A stretch of DNA of 64,000 nt from Pseudomonas sp. B21-028. Lineage in GTDB: Bacteria > Pseudomonadota > Gammaproteobacteria > Pseudomonadales > Pseudomonadaceae. Position numbers and translations under genes: made by a program. The notes beneath the pieces were generated by a model, which searched no databases, was not told the DNA's origin, and saw only the letters and a list, made by a program, of their open reading frames with translations. Location: NCBI RefSeq assembly GCF_024749045.1, contig NZ_CP087184.1, positions 5,146,001 to 5,210,000 of the forward strand. The letters run 5' to 3'. Below are positions 1-10,494 of this stretch, in pieces. The number at the start of each line of letters is the position of its first letter. The stretch's first letter is position 1.

Positions 1-469
1 CAAACAGGTATGGGCCGGCTTCGGTCGCCACGGCACGGCACTCGGCCCACAGCGCCAACATCCGCTCGATTTCCGCCTGGACATCGGCCGGCACGGGCGA
101 CAACGGCGCGTCGTGGGTCAGGTCAAATGGCATGTTGCTACGGAGCGCGAAGAAACCACTGTGCATTTGCGCACAAGCCGAACGCGCCTGGGCCCGGGCG
201 GCCACAGCCTTGGGCCATAGGCCGGCATTGGGAAACCGTTCGGCCAGGTATTCGGCAATCGCCAGGGAATCGGCGACAACCCCCGTTTCGGTCTGGAGCA
301 GCGGGACCTTGGCGGTGGCTGAATACTTGAGCAGTTTCTCCCGGGTGTCGGGTTGAAAGAGCCTGACCAGCTCTTCGGTGTACTTCGCGCCGGTCAAGTC
401 CAGGGCCAGCGCGGCGCGCAGGGACCAGGAGGATATTCTCTTGTCGCCGATGATCAGGTGCAGGCTCAT
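1..469 (-). CDS. Glutathione S-transferase family protein (C-terminus beyond window)
   Basis: The frame opens at an ATG (467-469) behind AAGGA and runs off the left edge, giving the first 156 residues. The N-terminus has the thioredoxin-fold layout of bacterial GSTs: MSLHLIIGDKRISSWSLRAA, then ATAKVPLLQTETGVVADSLA with the cis-Pro and the glutathione-binding D-S pair, then the start of the helical domain. The early S-S-W-S segment is where the catalytic Ser or Cys of the family usually lies. It probably conjugates or reduces small electrophiles with glutathione in the cytosol; the substrate cannot be told. It lies downstream of argJ on the same strand, separated by a palindromic repeat pair. 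Confidence 0.85.
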   Translation of the reverse strand, partial: MSLHLIIGDKRISSWSLRAALALDLTGAKYTEELVRLFQPDTREKLLKYSATAKVPLLQTETGVVADSLAIAEYLAERFPNAGLWPKAVAARAQARSACAQMHSGFFALRSNMPFDLTHDAPLSPVPADVQAEIERMLALWAECRAVATEAGPYLF

Positions 470-522
470 GTCTGGGTCCTTTCTTATGGCTATTCAGAAA
501 TATTGCAGTCTGTTCCGACGCC

Positions 523-617
523 ATCGCGAGCAGGCTCGCTCCCACAAGGAGATCTGCAGGCTGGCACAAGCCTGTTTCCAGCATAAATCCCTGTGGGGAG
601 CGAGCCTGCTCGCGATA
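523..617. repeat. REP pair, type A (inverted)
   Basis: Two inverted copies of a roughly 22-base element (ATCGCGAGCAGGCTCGCTCC and its complement) face each other across about 50 bases, between the GST start and the argJ stop. The same element recurs at many intergenic sites in this window. It matches the REP/REPIN palindromes of the P. fluorescens group. Confidence 0.85.
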
Positions 618-641
618 GGCACAACTCGGTCCCGAGCCTTG

Positions 642-1859
642 TTAAGTCCGGTACTCGGCGTTGATCTTCACATACTCATGGGACAGATCGGTGGTCCAGA
701 TCGTCTCGCTGCAATCACCGCGCCCCAGTTCGATGCGGATGGTGATTTCTTCCTGTTGCATCACCGCCGCCCCCTGGGCCTCGGTGTAGGTCGCGGCGCG
801 GGCGCCTTGGCTTGCGATGCAGACTTCGCCGAGGAACACATCGATCTTGCTCACGTCCAGGTCCGGCACGCCGGCACGGCCGACAGCCGCAAGGATCCGT
901 CCCCAGTTCGGGTCGGAGGCGAACAGCGCGGTCTTGATCAGCGGCGAATGCGCCACGGTGTAACCGACATCCAGGCATTCCTGATGATTGCCACCACCGT
1001 TGACCTGCACGGTCACGAATTTGGTTGCGCCTTCGCCGTCACGGACGATGGCCTGGGCCACTTCCATGCACACCTCGAACACCGCCTGCTTCAGGGCCGC
1101 GAACAGCGGGCCGCTGGCTTCGGTGATTTCCGGCAGGTTGACCTTGCCGGTGGCGATCAGCATGCAGCAGTCGTTGGTCGACGTATCGCCGTCGATGGTA
1201 ATGCGGTTGAACGACTTGTTGGCGCCGTCGAGCATCAGGTCCTGCAGCACCTGGCGGGAGACTTTGGCATCGGTCGCGATGTAGCCGAGCATGGTCGCCA
1301 TGTTCGGGCGGATCATGCCGGCGCCCTTGCTGATGCCGGTGACGGTGACCGTCACGCCGTCGTGCTGGAACTGACGGCTCGCGCCCTTGGGCAAGGTGTC
1401 GGTGGTCATGATGCCGGTGGCGGCGGCGGCCCAGTTGTTTTCCGACAGGTCATCGAGGGCGGCCTGCAGCGCGCCTTCGATCTTCTCGACCGGCAGCGGC
1501 TCACCGATCACACCCGTGGAGTACGGCAGCACCTGGGCGGCCTCGACACCGGTCAGCTCGGCCAGCTTGGCACAGGTGCGCTCGGCGGCGGCCAGGCCCG
1601 GCGCACCGGTGCCGGCATTGGCGTTACCGGTGTTGGTCAGCAGGTAGCGCACCGGCCCCTGGACACGTTGCTTGGCCAGGATGACCGGTGCGGCACAAAA
1701 GGCGTTGAGGGTGAACACGCCGGCAACCGTCGAGCCTTCGGCGCAACGCATGACCACCACATCCTTGCGCCCGGGGCGCTTGATGCCCGCCGAGGCGATA
1801 CCGAGTTCAAAACCGGCAACCGGGTGCAACGTTGGCAACGGACCAAGACCAACAGCCAT
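642..1859 (-). CDS. argJ: Bifunctional glutamate N-acetyltransferase / amino-acid N-acetyltransferase ArgJ
   Basis: ArgJ moves the acetyl group from N-acetylornithine to glutamate (cyclic arginine synthesis) and in bifunctional forms also uses acetyl-CoA. The protein is 405 residues when started at the ATG at 1857-1859, which has GAGGAG upstream; an upstream in-frame extension has no such site. The [14 protein letters not shown] block contains the conserved ATML motif at which the precursor cleaves itself (Ala188-Thr189), with Thr189 becoming the nucleophile. NTGNANAGTG and MTTDTLPK blocks are also present. It follows secA on the same strand but is separated by a clear terminator, so it probably has its own promoter. 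Confidence 0.97.
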   Translation of the reverse strand: MAVGLGPLPTLHPVAGFELGIASAGIKRPGRKDVVVMRCAEGSTVAGVFTLNAFCAAPVILAKQRVQGPVRYLLTNTGNANAGTGAPGLAAAERTCAKLAELTGVEAAQVLPYSTGVIGEPLPVEKIEGALQAALDDLSENNWAAAATGIMTTDTLPKGASRQFQHDGVTVTVTGISKGAGMIRPNMATMLGYIATDAKVSRQVLQDLMLDGANKSFNRITIDGDTSTNDCCMLIATGKVNLPEITEASGPLFAALKQAVFEVCMEVAQAIVRDGEGATKFVTVQVNGGGNHQECLDVGYTVAHSPLIKTALFASDPNWGRILAAVGRAGVPDLDVSKIDVFLGEVCIASQGARAATYTEAQGAAVMQQEEITIRIELGRGDCSETIWTTDLSHEYVKINAEYRT

Positions 1860-1898
1860 GAATGCGCTCCTCAATAAATGTATGTCTGAATCAAATGG

Positions 1899-1932
1899 CA
1901 AAACGCCGCGACAGAGGTGGCCTGTCGCGGCG
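1899..1932 (-). terminator. Rho-independent terminator after secA
   Basis: CGCCGCGACAG (1904-1914) pairs perfectly with CTGTCGCGGCG (1922-1932). Read on the minus strand the 11-bp stem is followed by TTTT, directly after the secA stop and before argJ. Confidence 0.85.
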
Positions 1933-1959
1933 CGGGTCGTTCAGCGTTTGAGACGGGCG

Positions 1960-4701
1960 TTATTGGATCTGCCCGTGGCAATGCTTGTATTTCTTGCCCG
2001 AACCGCAATAGCACAGCTCGTTACGGCCCAGCTTCTGCTCGTTGCGCACCGGCGCGGTCGCCAGGGCTACATCCACATCGACACCCTCTTCCTGGGCCTG
2101 GGACACTTCCAGACCCGGGGCTTCGGCGTGTTCGAACTGCATGCGCGCGGCCAGGGCCTCGGCTTCCTGACGCAGTCGGGCTTCCTCTTCGGCCGGGTCT
2201 TCGCGACGGACCTGAACGTGGGACAGCACACGGATCGAGTCGCGCTTGATGGAATCCAGCAGCTCGGAGAACAAGGTGAAGGATTCACGCTTGTATTCCT
2301 GCTTCGGGTTCTTCTGGGCATAACCGCGCAGATGGATACCGTGGCGCAGGTGATCCATGGTCGACAGGTGGTCTTTCCACAGGTCGTCCAGTACCCGCAA
2401 CACGATCTGCTTCTCGAAGGAGCGCAGCGCTTCGGCGCCGGCCTGGTCTTCTTTCTCGTTATACGCGGCAATCAGTTCGGCCAGCAGCTTCTCGCGCAGG
2501 GTCTCTTCGTACAGATGGTCGTCTTCGTCGAGCCACTGCTGGATCGGCAACGACACGCCAAAGTCGCTGCGCAATGCAGCTTCCAGGCCGGCGATGTCCC
2601 ACTGCTCCGGCAGCGACTGCGGCGGAATGTGGGCGCTGACGGTTGCGTCGAGCACTTCCTGGCGGAAGTCGGCGATGGTGTCACCGATGTTGTCGGCGGC
2701 CAACAAACTGTTACGCATGTGATAGATCACTTTACGCTGTTCGTTGTTGACGTCGTCGAACTCGAGCAGTTGCTTGCGGATATCGAAGTTGCGTCCTTCG
2801 ACCTTGCGCTGGGCCTTCTCGATGGCGTTCGTCACCATGCGGTGTTCGATCGCTTCGCCAGGCTGCATGCCCAGGGCCTTCATGAAGTTCTTCACCCGGT
2901 CAGAGGCGAAGATGCGCATCAGGCTGTCTTCCAGGGACAGGTAGAAGCGGCTGGAACCGGCGTCACCCTGGCGACCGGCACGGCCACGCAACTGGTTGTC
3001 GATACGGCGCGATTCATGGCGCTCGGAAGCGATCACCTGCAAGCCACCGGACTCGAGCACCTGCTGGTGACGCTTCTGCCAGTCGGCCTTGATCTGTGCG
3101 ATCTGCTCGGGCGTCGGGTTTTCCAGGGAGGCGACTTCCACTTCCCAGTTGCCGCCCAGCAGAATGTCGGTACCGCGACCGGCCATGTTGGTGGCGATGG
3201 TCAGCGCACCCGGGCGACCGGCCTGGGCGATGATCTCGGCTTCCTTCTCGTGGAACTTGGCGTTGAGGACCTTGTGCTCGATGCCTTCCTTGTTGAGCAA
3301 TGCGGACATGTGCTCGGAGGTTTCGATGGTGGCGGTACCCACCAGGATCGGACGACCCTGGGCCATGCCGTCCTTGATGTCGTTGATGATCGCCGCGTAC
3401 TTCTCTTCGGCGGTCAGGAACACCAGGTCGTTGTAGTCTTTACGCGCCAGCGGCTTGTTCGTCGGAATCACCACCACTTGCAGGCCGTAGATCTGGTGGA
3501 ACTCGAACGCTTCGGTGTCGGCGGTACCGGTCATGCCGGACAGCTTGTTGTACAAGCGGAAGTAGTTCTGGAAGGTGGTCGAGGCCAGTGTCTGGCTCTC
3601 GGCCTGGATGTTCAGGCCTTCCTTGGCTTCGATGGCCTGGTGCAGGCCTTCGGACAGGCGACGGCCCGGCATGGTACGACCGGTGTGCTCGTCGACCAGC
3701 ACGACCTGTCCGTCCTGCACGATGTATTCGACGTTGCGATGGAACAGCTTGTGGGCACGCAAGCCGGCATAGACGTGGGTCAGCAGGCCCAGGTTATGGG
3801 CCGAATACAGGCTTTCGCCTTCGGCCAGCAGGCCGACGCGGGTCAGCATTTCCTCGATGTATTGGTGCCCGGCTTCGTTGAGCTCGACCTGGCGGGTCTT
3901 CTCGTCAACGGTGAAGTGCCCCTCCTGGGTCACTTCGCCCTCGACTTCCTCGACGTGAAGCTTGAGCTGCGGGATCAGTTTGTTGATCTCCATGTACAGC
4001 TTGGAGCTGTCCTCGGCCTGACCGGAAATGATCAGCGGGGTACGGGCTTCGTCGATGAGGATGGAGTCGACTTCGTCGATGACCGCGAAATTGAGTTCAC
4101 GCTGGAATTTTTCTTCCAGGCTGAACGCCATGTTGTCGCGCAGGTAGTCGAAACCGAATTCGTTGTTGGTGCCGTAGGTGATGTCGGCGGCGTAGGCGGC
4201 ACGCTTCTCTTCCGGCGGCTGGAATGGCGTGACCACGCCGACGGTCAGCCCGAGGAATTCGTAGAGCGGGCGCATCCAGTTGGCGTCGCGGCGGGCCAGG
4301 TAGTCGTTGACCGTCACCACGTGCACGCCCTTGCCGGACAGCGCGTTGAGGTAGACGCCCAGGGTCGCCACCAGGGTTTTACCCTCACCGGTGCGCATTT
4401 CGGCGATCTTGCCTTCGTGCAAGGTCATGCCGCCGATCAACTGGACGTCGAAGTGACGCATGCCCATGACCCGCTTGCCGGCTTCGCGGGCAACCGCAAA
4501 GGCTTCGGGCAGCAGTTGGTCGAGGGTTTCCCCCTTGGCGATGCGGTCCTTGAATTCGGCAGTCTTGGCGCGTAACTGATCGTCCGAAAGGGCCACCATT
4601 TGCTCTTCGAAGGCATTGACGATCTGTACCGTCTTGAGCATGCGCTTGACTTCACGCTCGTTCTTGCTTCCAAAGAGTTTCTTTAACAAAGGCGCAAACA
4701 T
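1960..4701 (-). CDS. secA: Preprotein translocase ATPase SecA
   Basis: SecA is the motor ATPase that pushes unfolded preproteins through SecYEG. The 913-residue product starts [20 protein letters not shown] at the ATG 4699-4701; upstream in-frame codons look like non-coding sequence. Visible motifs are Walker A MRTGEGKT (102-109), Walker B with DEVD (209-212), and the C-terminal zinc and SecB-binding tail [18 protein letters not shown] with C897, C899, C908 and H909. Length is normal for gamma-proteobacteria. It is transcribed divergently from dciA, as I recall from other Pseudomonas genomes, and ends at a strong terminator. Confidence 0.99.
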   Translation of the reverse strand: MFAPLLKKLFGSKNEREVKRMLKTVQIVNAFEEQMVALSDDQLRAKTAEFKDRIAKGETLDQLLPEAFAVAREAGKRVMGMRHFDVQLIGGMTLHEGKIAEMRTGEGKTLVATLGVYLNALSGKGVHVVTVNDYLARRDANWMRPLYEFLGLTVGVVTPFQPPEEKRAAYAADITYGTNNEFGFDYLRDNMAFSLEEKFQRELNFAVIDEVDSILIDEARTPLIISGQAEDSSKLYMEINKLIPQLKLHVEEVEGEVTQEGHFTVDEKTRQVELNEAGHQYIEEMLTRVGLLAEGESLYSAHNLGLLTHVYAGLRAHKLFHRNVEYIVQDGQVVLVDEHTGRTMPGRRLSEGLHQAIEAKEGLNIQAESQTLASTTFQNYFRLYNKLSGMTGTADTEAFEFHQIYGLQVVVIPTNKPLARKDYNDLVFLTAEEKYAAIINDIKDGMAQGRPILVGTATIETSEHMSALLNKEGIEHKVLNAKFHEKEAEIIAQAGRPGALTIATNMAGRGTDILLGGNWEVEVASLENPTPEQIAQIKADWQKRHQQVLESGGLQVIASERHESRRIDNQLRGRAGRQGDAGSSRFYLSLEDSLMRIFASDRVKNFMKALGMQPGEAIEHRMVTNAIEKAQRKVEGRNFDIRKQLLEFDDVNNEQRKVIYHMRNSLLAADNIGDTIADFRQEVLDATVSAHIPPQSLPEQWDIAGLEAALRSDFGVSLPIQQWLDEDDHLYEETLREKLLAELIAAYNEKEDQAGAEALRSFEKQIVLRVLDDLWKDHLSTMDHLRHGIHLRGYAQKNPKQEYKRESFTLFSELLDSIKRDSIRVLSHVQVRREDPAEEEARLRQEAEALAARMQFEHAEAPGLEVSQAQEEGVDVDVALATAPVRNEQKLGRNELCYCGSGKKYKHCHGQIQ

Positions 4702-4998
4702 ATCGGCAGGATCTTCCACACTAAAGGGATGGAGGGCGGCCCCGTGAGTCGCCCGTGCAGCCCTCATGGCCGCATGCGAACGAGCATTCTACCCGGAAAC
4801 GATGGTGAGGAAAGTGGCGTTATCCACGATGCTGGCACAGCGCTGTGACGGGGCCTTCCTAAAATAAGGGCTTTTACGCGAAGTTCAACCCAAAAACTGC
4901 ATAAGTTCCTACTGTTTGTATGAGTAAGCGGCCATTGGCCGAGGCGTACCTGGCGCTTTCTGCTACCATGGCGCCTCTGTCACTCGCGGTATTCGTTC
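4702..4998. promoter_or_regulatory. Divergent secA / dciA intergenic region
   Basis: About 300 bases separate the divergent starts and must hold promoters for both genes. I see no convincing -35/-10 pair and no SecM-like regulatory ORF. A TGGCACAGCGCTG string near 4830 only superficially resembles a sigma54 site, since the -12 GC is missing at the right spacing. Confidence 0.4.
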
Positions 4999-5454
4999 AT
5001 GGCCTTCCGCCCTCTCCCAGCCAAGGCTCCCGCCGTTCTGTTGCGCGAAGCCAAACCGCTGAAAGCCATCTTCGGCCACGCCAAGCGCCTGGGCCACTTG
5101 CAACGCCTGCTGGACAGCCAGTTGCAGCCCGCCGCCCGCGAACACTGCCACGTGGCGTCCTGGCGTGAAGGCAGTTTGCTGTTGATCGTCACGGACGGTC
5201 ACTGGGCCACGCGCCTTCGCTATCAGCAGAAACGCCTGCTACGTCAATTGCAGGCATTCGAGGAGTTTGCCAGCCTGACGCGGATACTCTTCAAGGTGCA
5301 GCCACCCACCGTACAGGCCGGGGCCAAGGGGCATACCCTGGACCTGTCCACCGACGCCGCCGAAACCATCCAGGCCACCGCGGACGGCATCAGCGACCCG
5401 AGCCTGCGCGCCGCGCTGGAGCGGTTGGCCGCCCATGCCAGGGCCAAGCCCTGA
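4999..5454 (+). CDS. dciA: DciA-type (DUF721) replicative helicase loader
   Basis: The 151-residue basic protein belongs to the DUF721 family: LREAKPLKAIFGHAKRLGHL at the start, followed by the compact KH-like alpha/beta core (ASWREGSLLLIVTDGHWATR LRYQQ). DciA is the ancestral protein that loads DnaB helicase in bacteria lacking DnaC, and Pseudomonas uses it. The gene is divergent from secA. The Shine-Dalgarno sequence before the ATG is poor. The last third is variable in the family and cannot be interpreted here. Confidence 0.85.
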   Translation: MAFRPLPAKAPAVLLREAKPLKAIFGHAKRLGHLQRLLDSQLQPAAREHCHVASWREGSLLLIVTDGHWATRLRYQQKRLLRQLQAFEEFASLTRILFKVQPPTVQAGAKGHTLDLSTDAAETIQATADGISDPSLRAALERLAAHARAKP

Positions 5455-5479
5455 AGTTGCGAGTTGCCTGACCGGCCGC

Positions 5480-5576
5480 CATCGCGAGCAGGCTCGCTCC
5501 CACAGAGGATCTGGGGCTGGATGCAGACTTGTGCCAACTGAAGATCCCAGTGTGGGAGGCGAGCCTGCTCGCGAAA
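5480..5576. repeat. REP pair, type A (inverted)
   Basis: ATCGCGAGCAGGCTCGCTCC at 5481 and its inverted partner ending near 5576 enclose a spacer of about 50 bases. The pair sits between convergent dciA and the chemoreceptor gene. Confidence 0.85.
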
Positions 5577-5591
5577 GGGCCCTTGAGTGCG

Positions 5592-7481
5592 CTAGATCCG
5601 GAAACTGCCTACCAATTGTTTGAGCCGCGCCGCCTGCCGTTCAAGATCGGAACAGGCGCGCAAGGTGGATTGCAGGTTTTCCACACCTTCCTGGTTCAGG
5701 GTGTTGATCTCGGTGATGTCCACGTTGATCGATTCCACCACGGCCGTCTGTTCCTCGGTCGCCGTGGCCACCGACTGGTTCATGCCGTCGATTTCACCGA
5801 TGCGCAGGGTCACGCTGTTCAGGCGTTCGCCGGCCTGGTTGGCGATCTCCACGCTCTCCTGGCTGTGGCGCTGGCTGTCATTCATGGTCGTGACCGACGC
5901 CCGCGCGCCGACCTGCAATTCCTCGATCATGGTCTGCACCTGTTGCGCCGACTCCTGAGTGCGATGGGCCAGGTTGCGCACCTCATCGGCCACCACGGCA
6001 AAACCGCGCCCGGCCTCACCGGCCCGGGCGGCTTCGATCGCTGCGTTGAGGGCCAGCAGGTTGGTCTGTTGGGAAATGCTGGTGATCACTTCCAGGATCT
6101 GGCCGATGTTCACGGTCTTGCTATTGAGCGATTCGATGTTGCTGCTTGAGGTGCTCAGTAGGTCGGACAGCCGGTTCATCGCGGCAATGCTGCGGTCCAC
6201 CACTTGCTGGCCGTCTTCCGCCAGGCCCCGGGCATCGCTGGCCTGATGGGAGGCCTGGGCGGCGTTGCGGGCGATTTCCTGGGCGGCGGCACCCAGTTGG
6301 TTGATGGCTGCGGCGACGCTGTTGGTCCGGCTGGACTGTTCGTCGGAGTTGACCATTGACGAGTTCGAGGCGCTCACCACGCGCAAGGCGACTTCGTTGA
6401 CGTGCTCGGTGGCGGAAGACACTTCGCGGATCGACCCGTGGATCCGCTCCACGAAGCGGTTGAACGCGGTGCCCAGGATGCCGAATTCGTCCTGGTTCTG
6501 GATCGTCAGGCGTTTGGTCAGGTCACCCTCGCCGTCGGCGATGTCCTCCATGGCCCGGGTCATGACATGCAATGGCTGGATCAAGAGACGAATCAGCATG
6601 CTCAGCAGCGCGATGATGAAGACCACGGCAATGACGGTGGCGATCACCGCCGAGGTTCGGAAATTGCTGAGCATCGAGTAGGCCTGATCCTTGTCGACCG
6701 ACACCGCGACGTACCAGTTCACCGAGGGCAGGCCCTTGATCGGCGTGAAGGTGACGATGCGCGTATGGCCGTCGACCTCGACTTCGCTGATCTGGTCGCT
6801 GATTTTCGGTGTGTTTTGCGGATAGGCATCGGTCAGCGTCTTCATGACCAGGGCTTTGTCGGGGTGTACCAGGATCTTGCCATCGGCGCTGACCAGGTAG
6901 GCGTAACCCATGCCGTCGAAATCCACGGTCTTGAGGTTGTCGATGATGGTTTGCAGGCTCAGGTCGCCACCTACCACGCCGACATTTTGCCCGTTGTTCC
7001 TGGAGGCGCTGGCGATGGAGATGATCAGTCCGCCGCTGGCGGCATCGATGTAGGGTTCGGTCAGGGTAGCGTTGCCACTGCTTTCGGCGCCTTTGTACCA
7101 GGGGCGAACCCGCGGATCGAAGCCGTCGGGCATCTTCGCGTCGGGGCGTATGATGAAGCTGCCCTTGGCATCACCCAGGTAGGACGCCATAAAGGTGGAA
7201 GTCAGCGCTTTCTGTTCCAGCAGGCGGGTGACGCTGGCCTGGTCTGGCGTGGCGGCGATGTTCTGGGCCAGGTTTTCGATCAGCAGGATACGGCCGCTCA
7301 GCCAGGTCTGGATGTTGCTCGCCGTGACGTCGCTCATTTCATGCAGGTAGCTGTCGAGGTCGTCACGGATGGCGTTGCGTTGCAGGTAATCGTTGTAGGC
7401 GGTGAATGAAGCGAAAGCCGCGATGACGATCAGTGCGGCGGCAAACAGGATTTTGTGGCTGAAACGCAGGTTTTTGTTCAT
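5592..7481 (-). CDS. Methyl-accepting chemotaxis protein, PctA/CtaB-like amino-acid receptor
   Basis: This 629-residue transmembrane chemoreceptor has TM1 (about 10-29), a periplasmic double-Cache domain (about 35-275), TM2 (278-300), HAMP, and a cytoplasmic signalling hairpin with the conserved [20 protein letters not shown] tip. The N-terminus closely resembles P. aeruginosa PctA as I remember it. In the ligand pocket R126, W128, Y129 (FDPRVRPWY) and D173 (VVGGDLSL) match the amino-acid dCache signature in both identity and numbering. Position 121 is Phe, where I recall Tyr, which could shift the ligand range. It probably senses L-amino acids. It is a single gene facing away from the ATPase gene at 7670. 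Confidence 0.92.
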   Translation of the reverse strand: MNKNLRFSHKILFAAALIVIAAFASFTAYNDYLQRNAIRDDLDSYLHEMSDVTASNIQTWLSGRILLIENLAQNIAATPDQASVTRLLEQKALTSTFMASYLGDAKGSFIIRPDAKMPDGFDPRVRPWYKGAESSGNATLTEPYIDAASGGLIISIASASRNNGQNVGVVGGDLSLQTIIDNLKTVDFDGMGYAYLVSADGKILVHPDKALVMKTLTDAYPQNTPKISDQISEVEVDGHTRIVTFTPIKGLPSVNWYVAVSVDKDQAYSMLSNFRTSAVIATVIAVVFIIALLSMLIRLLIQPLHVMTRAMEDIADGEGDLTKRLTIQNQDEFGILGTAFNRFVERIHGSIREVSSATEHVNEVALRVVSASNSSMVNSDEQSSRTNSVAAAINQLGAAAQEIARNAAQASHQASDARGLAEDGQQVVDRSIAAMNRLSDLLSTSSSNIESLNSKTVNIGQILEVITSISQQTNLLALNAAIEAARAGEAGRGFAVVADEVRNLAHRTQESAQQVQTMIEELQVGARASVTTMNDSQRHSQESVEIANQAGERLNSVTLRIGEIDGMNQSVATATEEQTAVVESINVDITEINTLNQEGVENLQSTLRACSDLERQAARLKQLVGSFRI

Positions 7482-7669
7482 GGCTCGGGGTTCCGCGGAG
7501 TCTTATAGCTCTGGGCGTGCTTTTATATGAAAAGTTCGAAAAAAGGCGCCGTGTTGAAAGTTCTGATATTTCCTTCTCTCCCTGGGGAATTATCCGACCG
7601 TGTTTTCACTGAGGTCTGTCGCTTCTTATATCGGCCATACTTGGCTAAAAATTAATCACAGGTGACCAC

Positions 7670-9151
7670 ATGCCTGACTCACTGCAACTCGTTATCGGGG
7701 CCGATCTCGCCGGCCAGCCCATTGGCCAGGCCATGCGCCTGGCGAACCGTCATGGCTTGGTGGCAGGCGCCACCGGCACCGGCAAGACCGTCACCCTGCA
7801 ACGCTTGGCCGAGGCCTTCAGCGATGCCGGCGTGGCCGTATTCGCGGCAGACATCAAGGGTGACCTGTGCGGACTCGGCGCCGCTGGCAATCCCCAGGGC
7901 AAAGTCGCCGAACGTATCGCCGGCATGCCCTGGCTCGAACATAAGCCCCGGGCCTATCCGGTGACCCTGTGGGATGTTCATGGCCAGTCCGGTCATCCGC
8001 TGCGCACCACCCTGAGCGAGATGGGGCCGTTGCTGCTCGGCAGCCTGCTGGAGCTGACCGACAGCCAGCAGGCGGCGTTGTACGCCGCGTTCAAGGTGGC
8101 GGATCGCGAAGGCCTGTTATTGCTGGACCTCAAGGACCTGAAGGCCCTGCTCAACCACCTCAAGGACAACCCGGCGCTGTTGGGGGACGATGCGGCCCTG
8201 ATGACCACCGGTTCCAGCCAGGCGCTGTTGCGGCGCTTGTCCACCCTGGAACAGCAGGGGGCCGACGCGTTGTTCGGCGAACCGGCCTTGCAGCTCGAAG
8301 ACATCCTGCAACCGGACGGCGACGGCCGCGGCCGCATTCACTTGCTGGACGCCAGTCGCCTGGTCCACGAGGCGCCCAAGGTCTACGCGACGTTCCTGTT
8401 GTGGCTGCTGGCCGAGCTGTTCGAACAATTGCCCGAGCGCGGTGATGCGGACAAACCGCTGCTGGCGCTGTTCTTCGACGAGGCGCATTTGCTGTTCGCC
8501 GGTACGCCGAAGGCATTGCAGGAACGCCTGGAGCAAGTGGTGCGCCTGATCCGTTCCAAAGGCGTCGGGGTGTACTTCGTCACGCAGTCCCCCGGCGACT
8601 TGCCGGACGACGTCCTGGCGCAGTTGGGATTGCGCATCCAGCATGGCCTGCGGGCCTTTACCGCCAAGGAGCAGAAGTCCCTGCGGGCGGTGGCGGACGG
8701 CTTCCGGCCGAACCCACAGTTCGATGCCCTGGCGGTGCTTACCGAACTGGGCATCGGCGAGGCCCTGGTGGGCACCCTGCAGGAAAAAGGCACGCCGGAG
8801 ATGGTCCAGCGGGTGTTGGTGGCACCGCCGCAGTCGCGCATCGGACCGCTGACCGAGGCCGAGCGCGCCGGATTGATCGCCCGTTCGCCGTTGCAGGGAC
8901 GCTACGATAAACCCATCGATCGCGAATCGGCCTATGAAGTGCTGATGGGCCGCAAGGGCCTGGAGCCCGAGGTGGCGCCAGGCAAACCGGCGGCCGAGGA
9001 GCCGAGCCTTACCGAAAAGGCCGGGGAGTTTCTTGGCACGGCGGCGGGCCAGGCATTGAAATCGGCGATGCGCCAGGCGGCCAATCAATTGGGGCGGCAA
9101 CTGGTGCGGGGGTTGATGGGATCGTTGCTGGGAGGTAGCAAGCGGCGGTAG
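7670..9151 (+). CDS. HerA-type DUF853 P-loop ATPase
   Basis: The 493-residue protein has Walker A GATGTGKT (33-40), VFAADIKGDLCGLG, a Walker B FFDEAHLLF near residue 270, and FVTQSPGDLPDDVLAQLGLR, the sensor/arginine-finger region. These are the marks of DUF853 (YjgR), a FtsK/HerA superfamily ATPase. The C-terminus is Ala/Gln-rich and ends basic. AGGTGA lies just before the ATG. The family is widespread but its role is not established; DNA translocation is inferred from the superfamily only. It is monocistronic and flanked by a REP pair. Confidence 0.85.
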   Translation: MPDSLQLVIGADLAGQPIGQAMRLANRHGLVAGATGTGKTVTLQRLAEAFSDAGVAVFAADIKGDLCGLGAAGNPQGKVAERIAGMPWLEHKPRAYPVTLWDVHGQSGHPLRTTLSEMGPLLLGSLLELTDSQQAALYAAFKVADREGLLLLDLKDLKALLNHLKDNPALLGDDAALMTTGSSQALLRRLSTLEQQGADALFGEPALQLEDILQPDGDGRGRIHLLDASRLVHEAPKVYATFLLWLLAELFEQLPERGDADKPLLALFFDEAHLLFAGTPKALQERLEQVVRLIRSKGVGVYFVTQSPGDLPDDVLAQLGLRIQHGLRAFTAKEQKSLRAVADGFRPNPQFDALAVLTELGIGEALVGTLQEKGTPEMVQRVLVAPPQSRIGPLTEAERAGLIARSPLQGRYDKPIDRESAYEVLMGRKGLEPEVAPGKPAAEEPSLTEKAGEFLGTAAGQALKSAMRQAANQLGRQLVRGLMGSLLGGSKRR

Positions 9152-9170
9152 CTGAAAACCGAGTCGCCTT

Positions 9171-9264
9171 CATCGCGAGCAGGCTCGCTCCCACACAGGG
9201 GTCTTCAGTAGGCACAAGTCTGCATCCAGCCCCAATCCCTGTGGGAGCGAGCCTGCTCGCGATG
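9171..9264. repeat. REP pair, type A (inverted)
   Basis: CATCGCGAGCAGGCTCGCTC at 9171 and its inverted partner ending near 9264 enclose about 45 bases. The pair lies between the ATPase stop and the glycosyltransferase operon. Confidence 0.85.
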
Positions 9265-9371
9265 GGGCCCTCCAGCCCATCCATTGCTTCACTGCCCCAC
9301 CACAACCCAACCGAACATCTATTCTTCATAAAGGTCAACACAGGAGAACACAGACCGGAGGGATGTTCATC

Positions 9372-10484
9372 GTGCACATAGCGGACATAACCATGTTCTA
9401 CGCCCCCGCCAGCGGAGGCGTGCGCACTTATCTGGATGCCAAGCACCGTCGCCTGGGGGATCGGCCCGGTATCCGCCACAGTCTGCTGATTCCCGGCGCG
9501 CATTTGAGCGAGCAGGATGGGATCTACAAGGTCCCCGCCCCTGCGCTGCCTTTCGGCAAGGGCTACCGCTTTCCGCTTCGCCTGGCGCCCTGGCGCAACG
9601 CTCTGCGTGATCTGCAACCGGACCTGATCGAAGTCGGCGATCCCTACCTCACCGCCTGGGCCGCGCTGGATGCCCGACGCCAGCTGGACGTGCCCGTCAT
9701 CGGGTTCTATCACTCCGACCTTCCGCTGCTGGTGAGCAATCGCATGGGCAATTGGTTCACCCCCAACATCGAAGCCTATGTCAGCAAGTTATATGGCAAT
9801 TTCGACCGGGTCTTGGCTCCGAGCCAGGTCATGGCCGACAAGCTGACGGGGTTGGGTGTGCGCAATGTCCATGTGCAGCCTTTGGGCGTAGACCTGCAGA
9901 CCTTCAACCCCGGCGCCCGCGACCCGGAACTGCGGGCCGAGTTGGGCATTGCCGAAGACACACGCCTGCTGATCTTCGCCGGGCGCGGCTCCAGGGAAAA
10001 GAACCTGCCGGTGCTGCTCAAGTGCATGAAGCGCCTGGGCGAGCGCTACCACCTGCTGCTGGTGGGCTCGTCAATGCCCGCCATCGTGCCGGACAACGTC
10101 ACCGTGATCGATGCGTTCCGTCCGGCGCCACAAGTTGCCCGACTGATGGCCAGCGCCGATGCCCTGCTGCATGCCGGCGATCAGGAAACCTTCGGCCTGG
10201 TGATCCTCGAAGCCATGGCCAGCGGCATTCCGGTAGTGGCAGTCGCGGCCGGGGCATTCACCGAGATCGTCCACGAAGACTGCGGCCTGCTATGCGCACC
10301 GAACAATCCACAGGCCATGGCCAATGCCGTGCGACAGCTCTTCTCCGAAGGTTGCCAGCGCCGCGGCTTGCTCGCGCGCCGTCATGTCGAACGTCATTAC
10401 GCCTGGGATTCGGTAGTCAACAGCCTGCTGGGGCATTATTACGCCGTGCTGGGTGAACAGCTGCCGCTACAGGCCAATGGTTGA
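9372..10484 (+). CDS. GT4-type glycosyltransferase
   Basis: The product (about 370 residues) begins HIADITMFYAPASGGVRTYL, the GT-B N-domain with a glycine-rich loop, and carries the GT4 signature ETFGLVILEAMASGIPVVAV (E-x7-E) that binds the nucleotide sugar. I prefer the GTG at 9372 because GGAGGG (9357-9362) sits 9 bases before it; the in-frame ATG at 9363 touches that site. It is first of three genes transcribed together with a deacetylase-like and a flippase-like gene, so it probably glycosylates a lipid or envelope polymer. Acceptor and sugar are unknown. Confidence 0.88.
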   Translation: MHIADITMFYAPASGGVRTYLDAKHRRLGDRPGIRHSLLIPGAHLSEQDGIYKVPAPALPFGKGYRFPLRLAPWRNALRDLQPDLIEVGDPYLTAWAALDARRQLDVPVIGFYHSDLPLLVSNRMGNWFTPNIEAYVSKLYGNFDRVLAPSQVMADKLTGLGVRNVHVQPLGVDLQTFNPGARDPELRAELGIAEDTRLLIFAGRGSREKNLPVLLKCMKRLGERYHLLLVGSSMPAIVPDNVTVIDAFRPAPQVARLMASADALLHAGDQETFGLVILEAMASGIPVVAVAAGAFTEIVHEDCGLLCAPNNPQAMANAVRQLFSEGCQRRGLLARRHVERHYAWDSVVNSLLGHYYAVLGEQLPLQANG

Positions 10485-10494
10485 GGCGAGGTCC

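Noticed and set aside
1672..4575. 967-codon open frame antisense to secA
   Set aside because: It lies opposite a certain secA gene and has the biased composition of a reverse frame; no family resemblance.
4820..4850. TGGCACAGCGCTG resembling a sigma54 promoter
   Set aside because: The -12 GC is not 10 bases after the GG, so the essential spacing fails.
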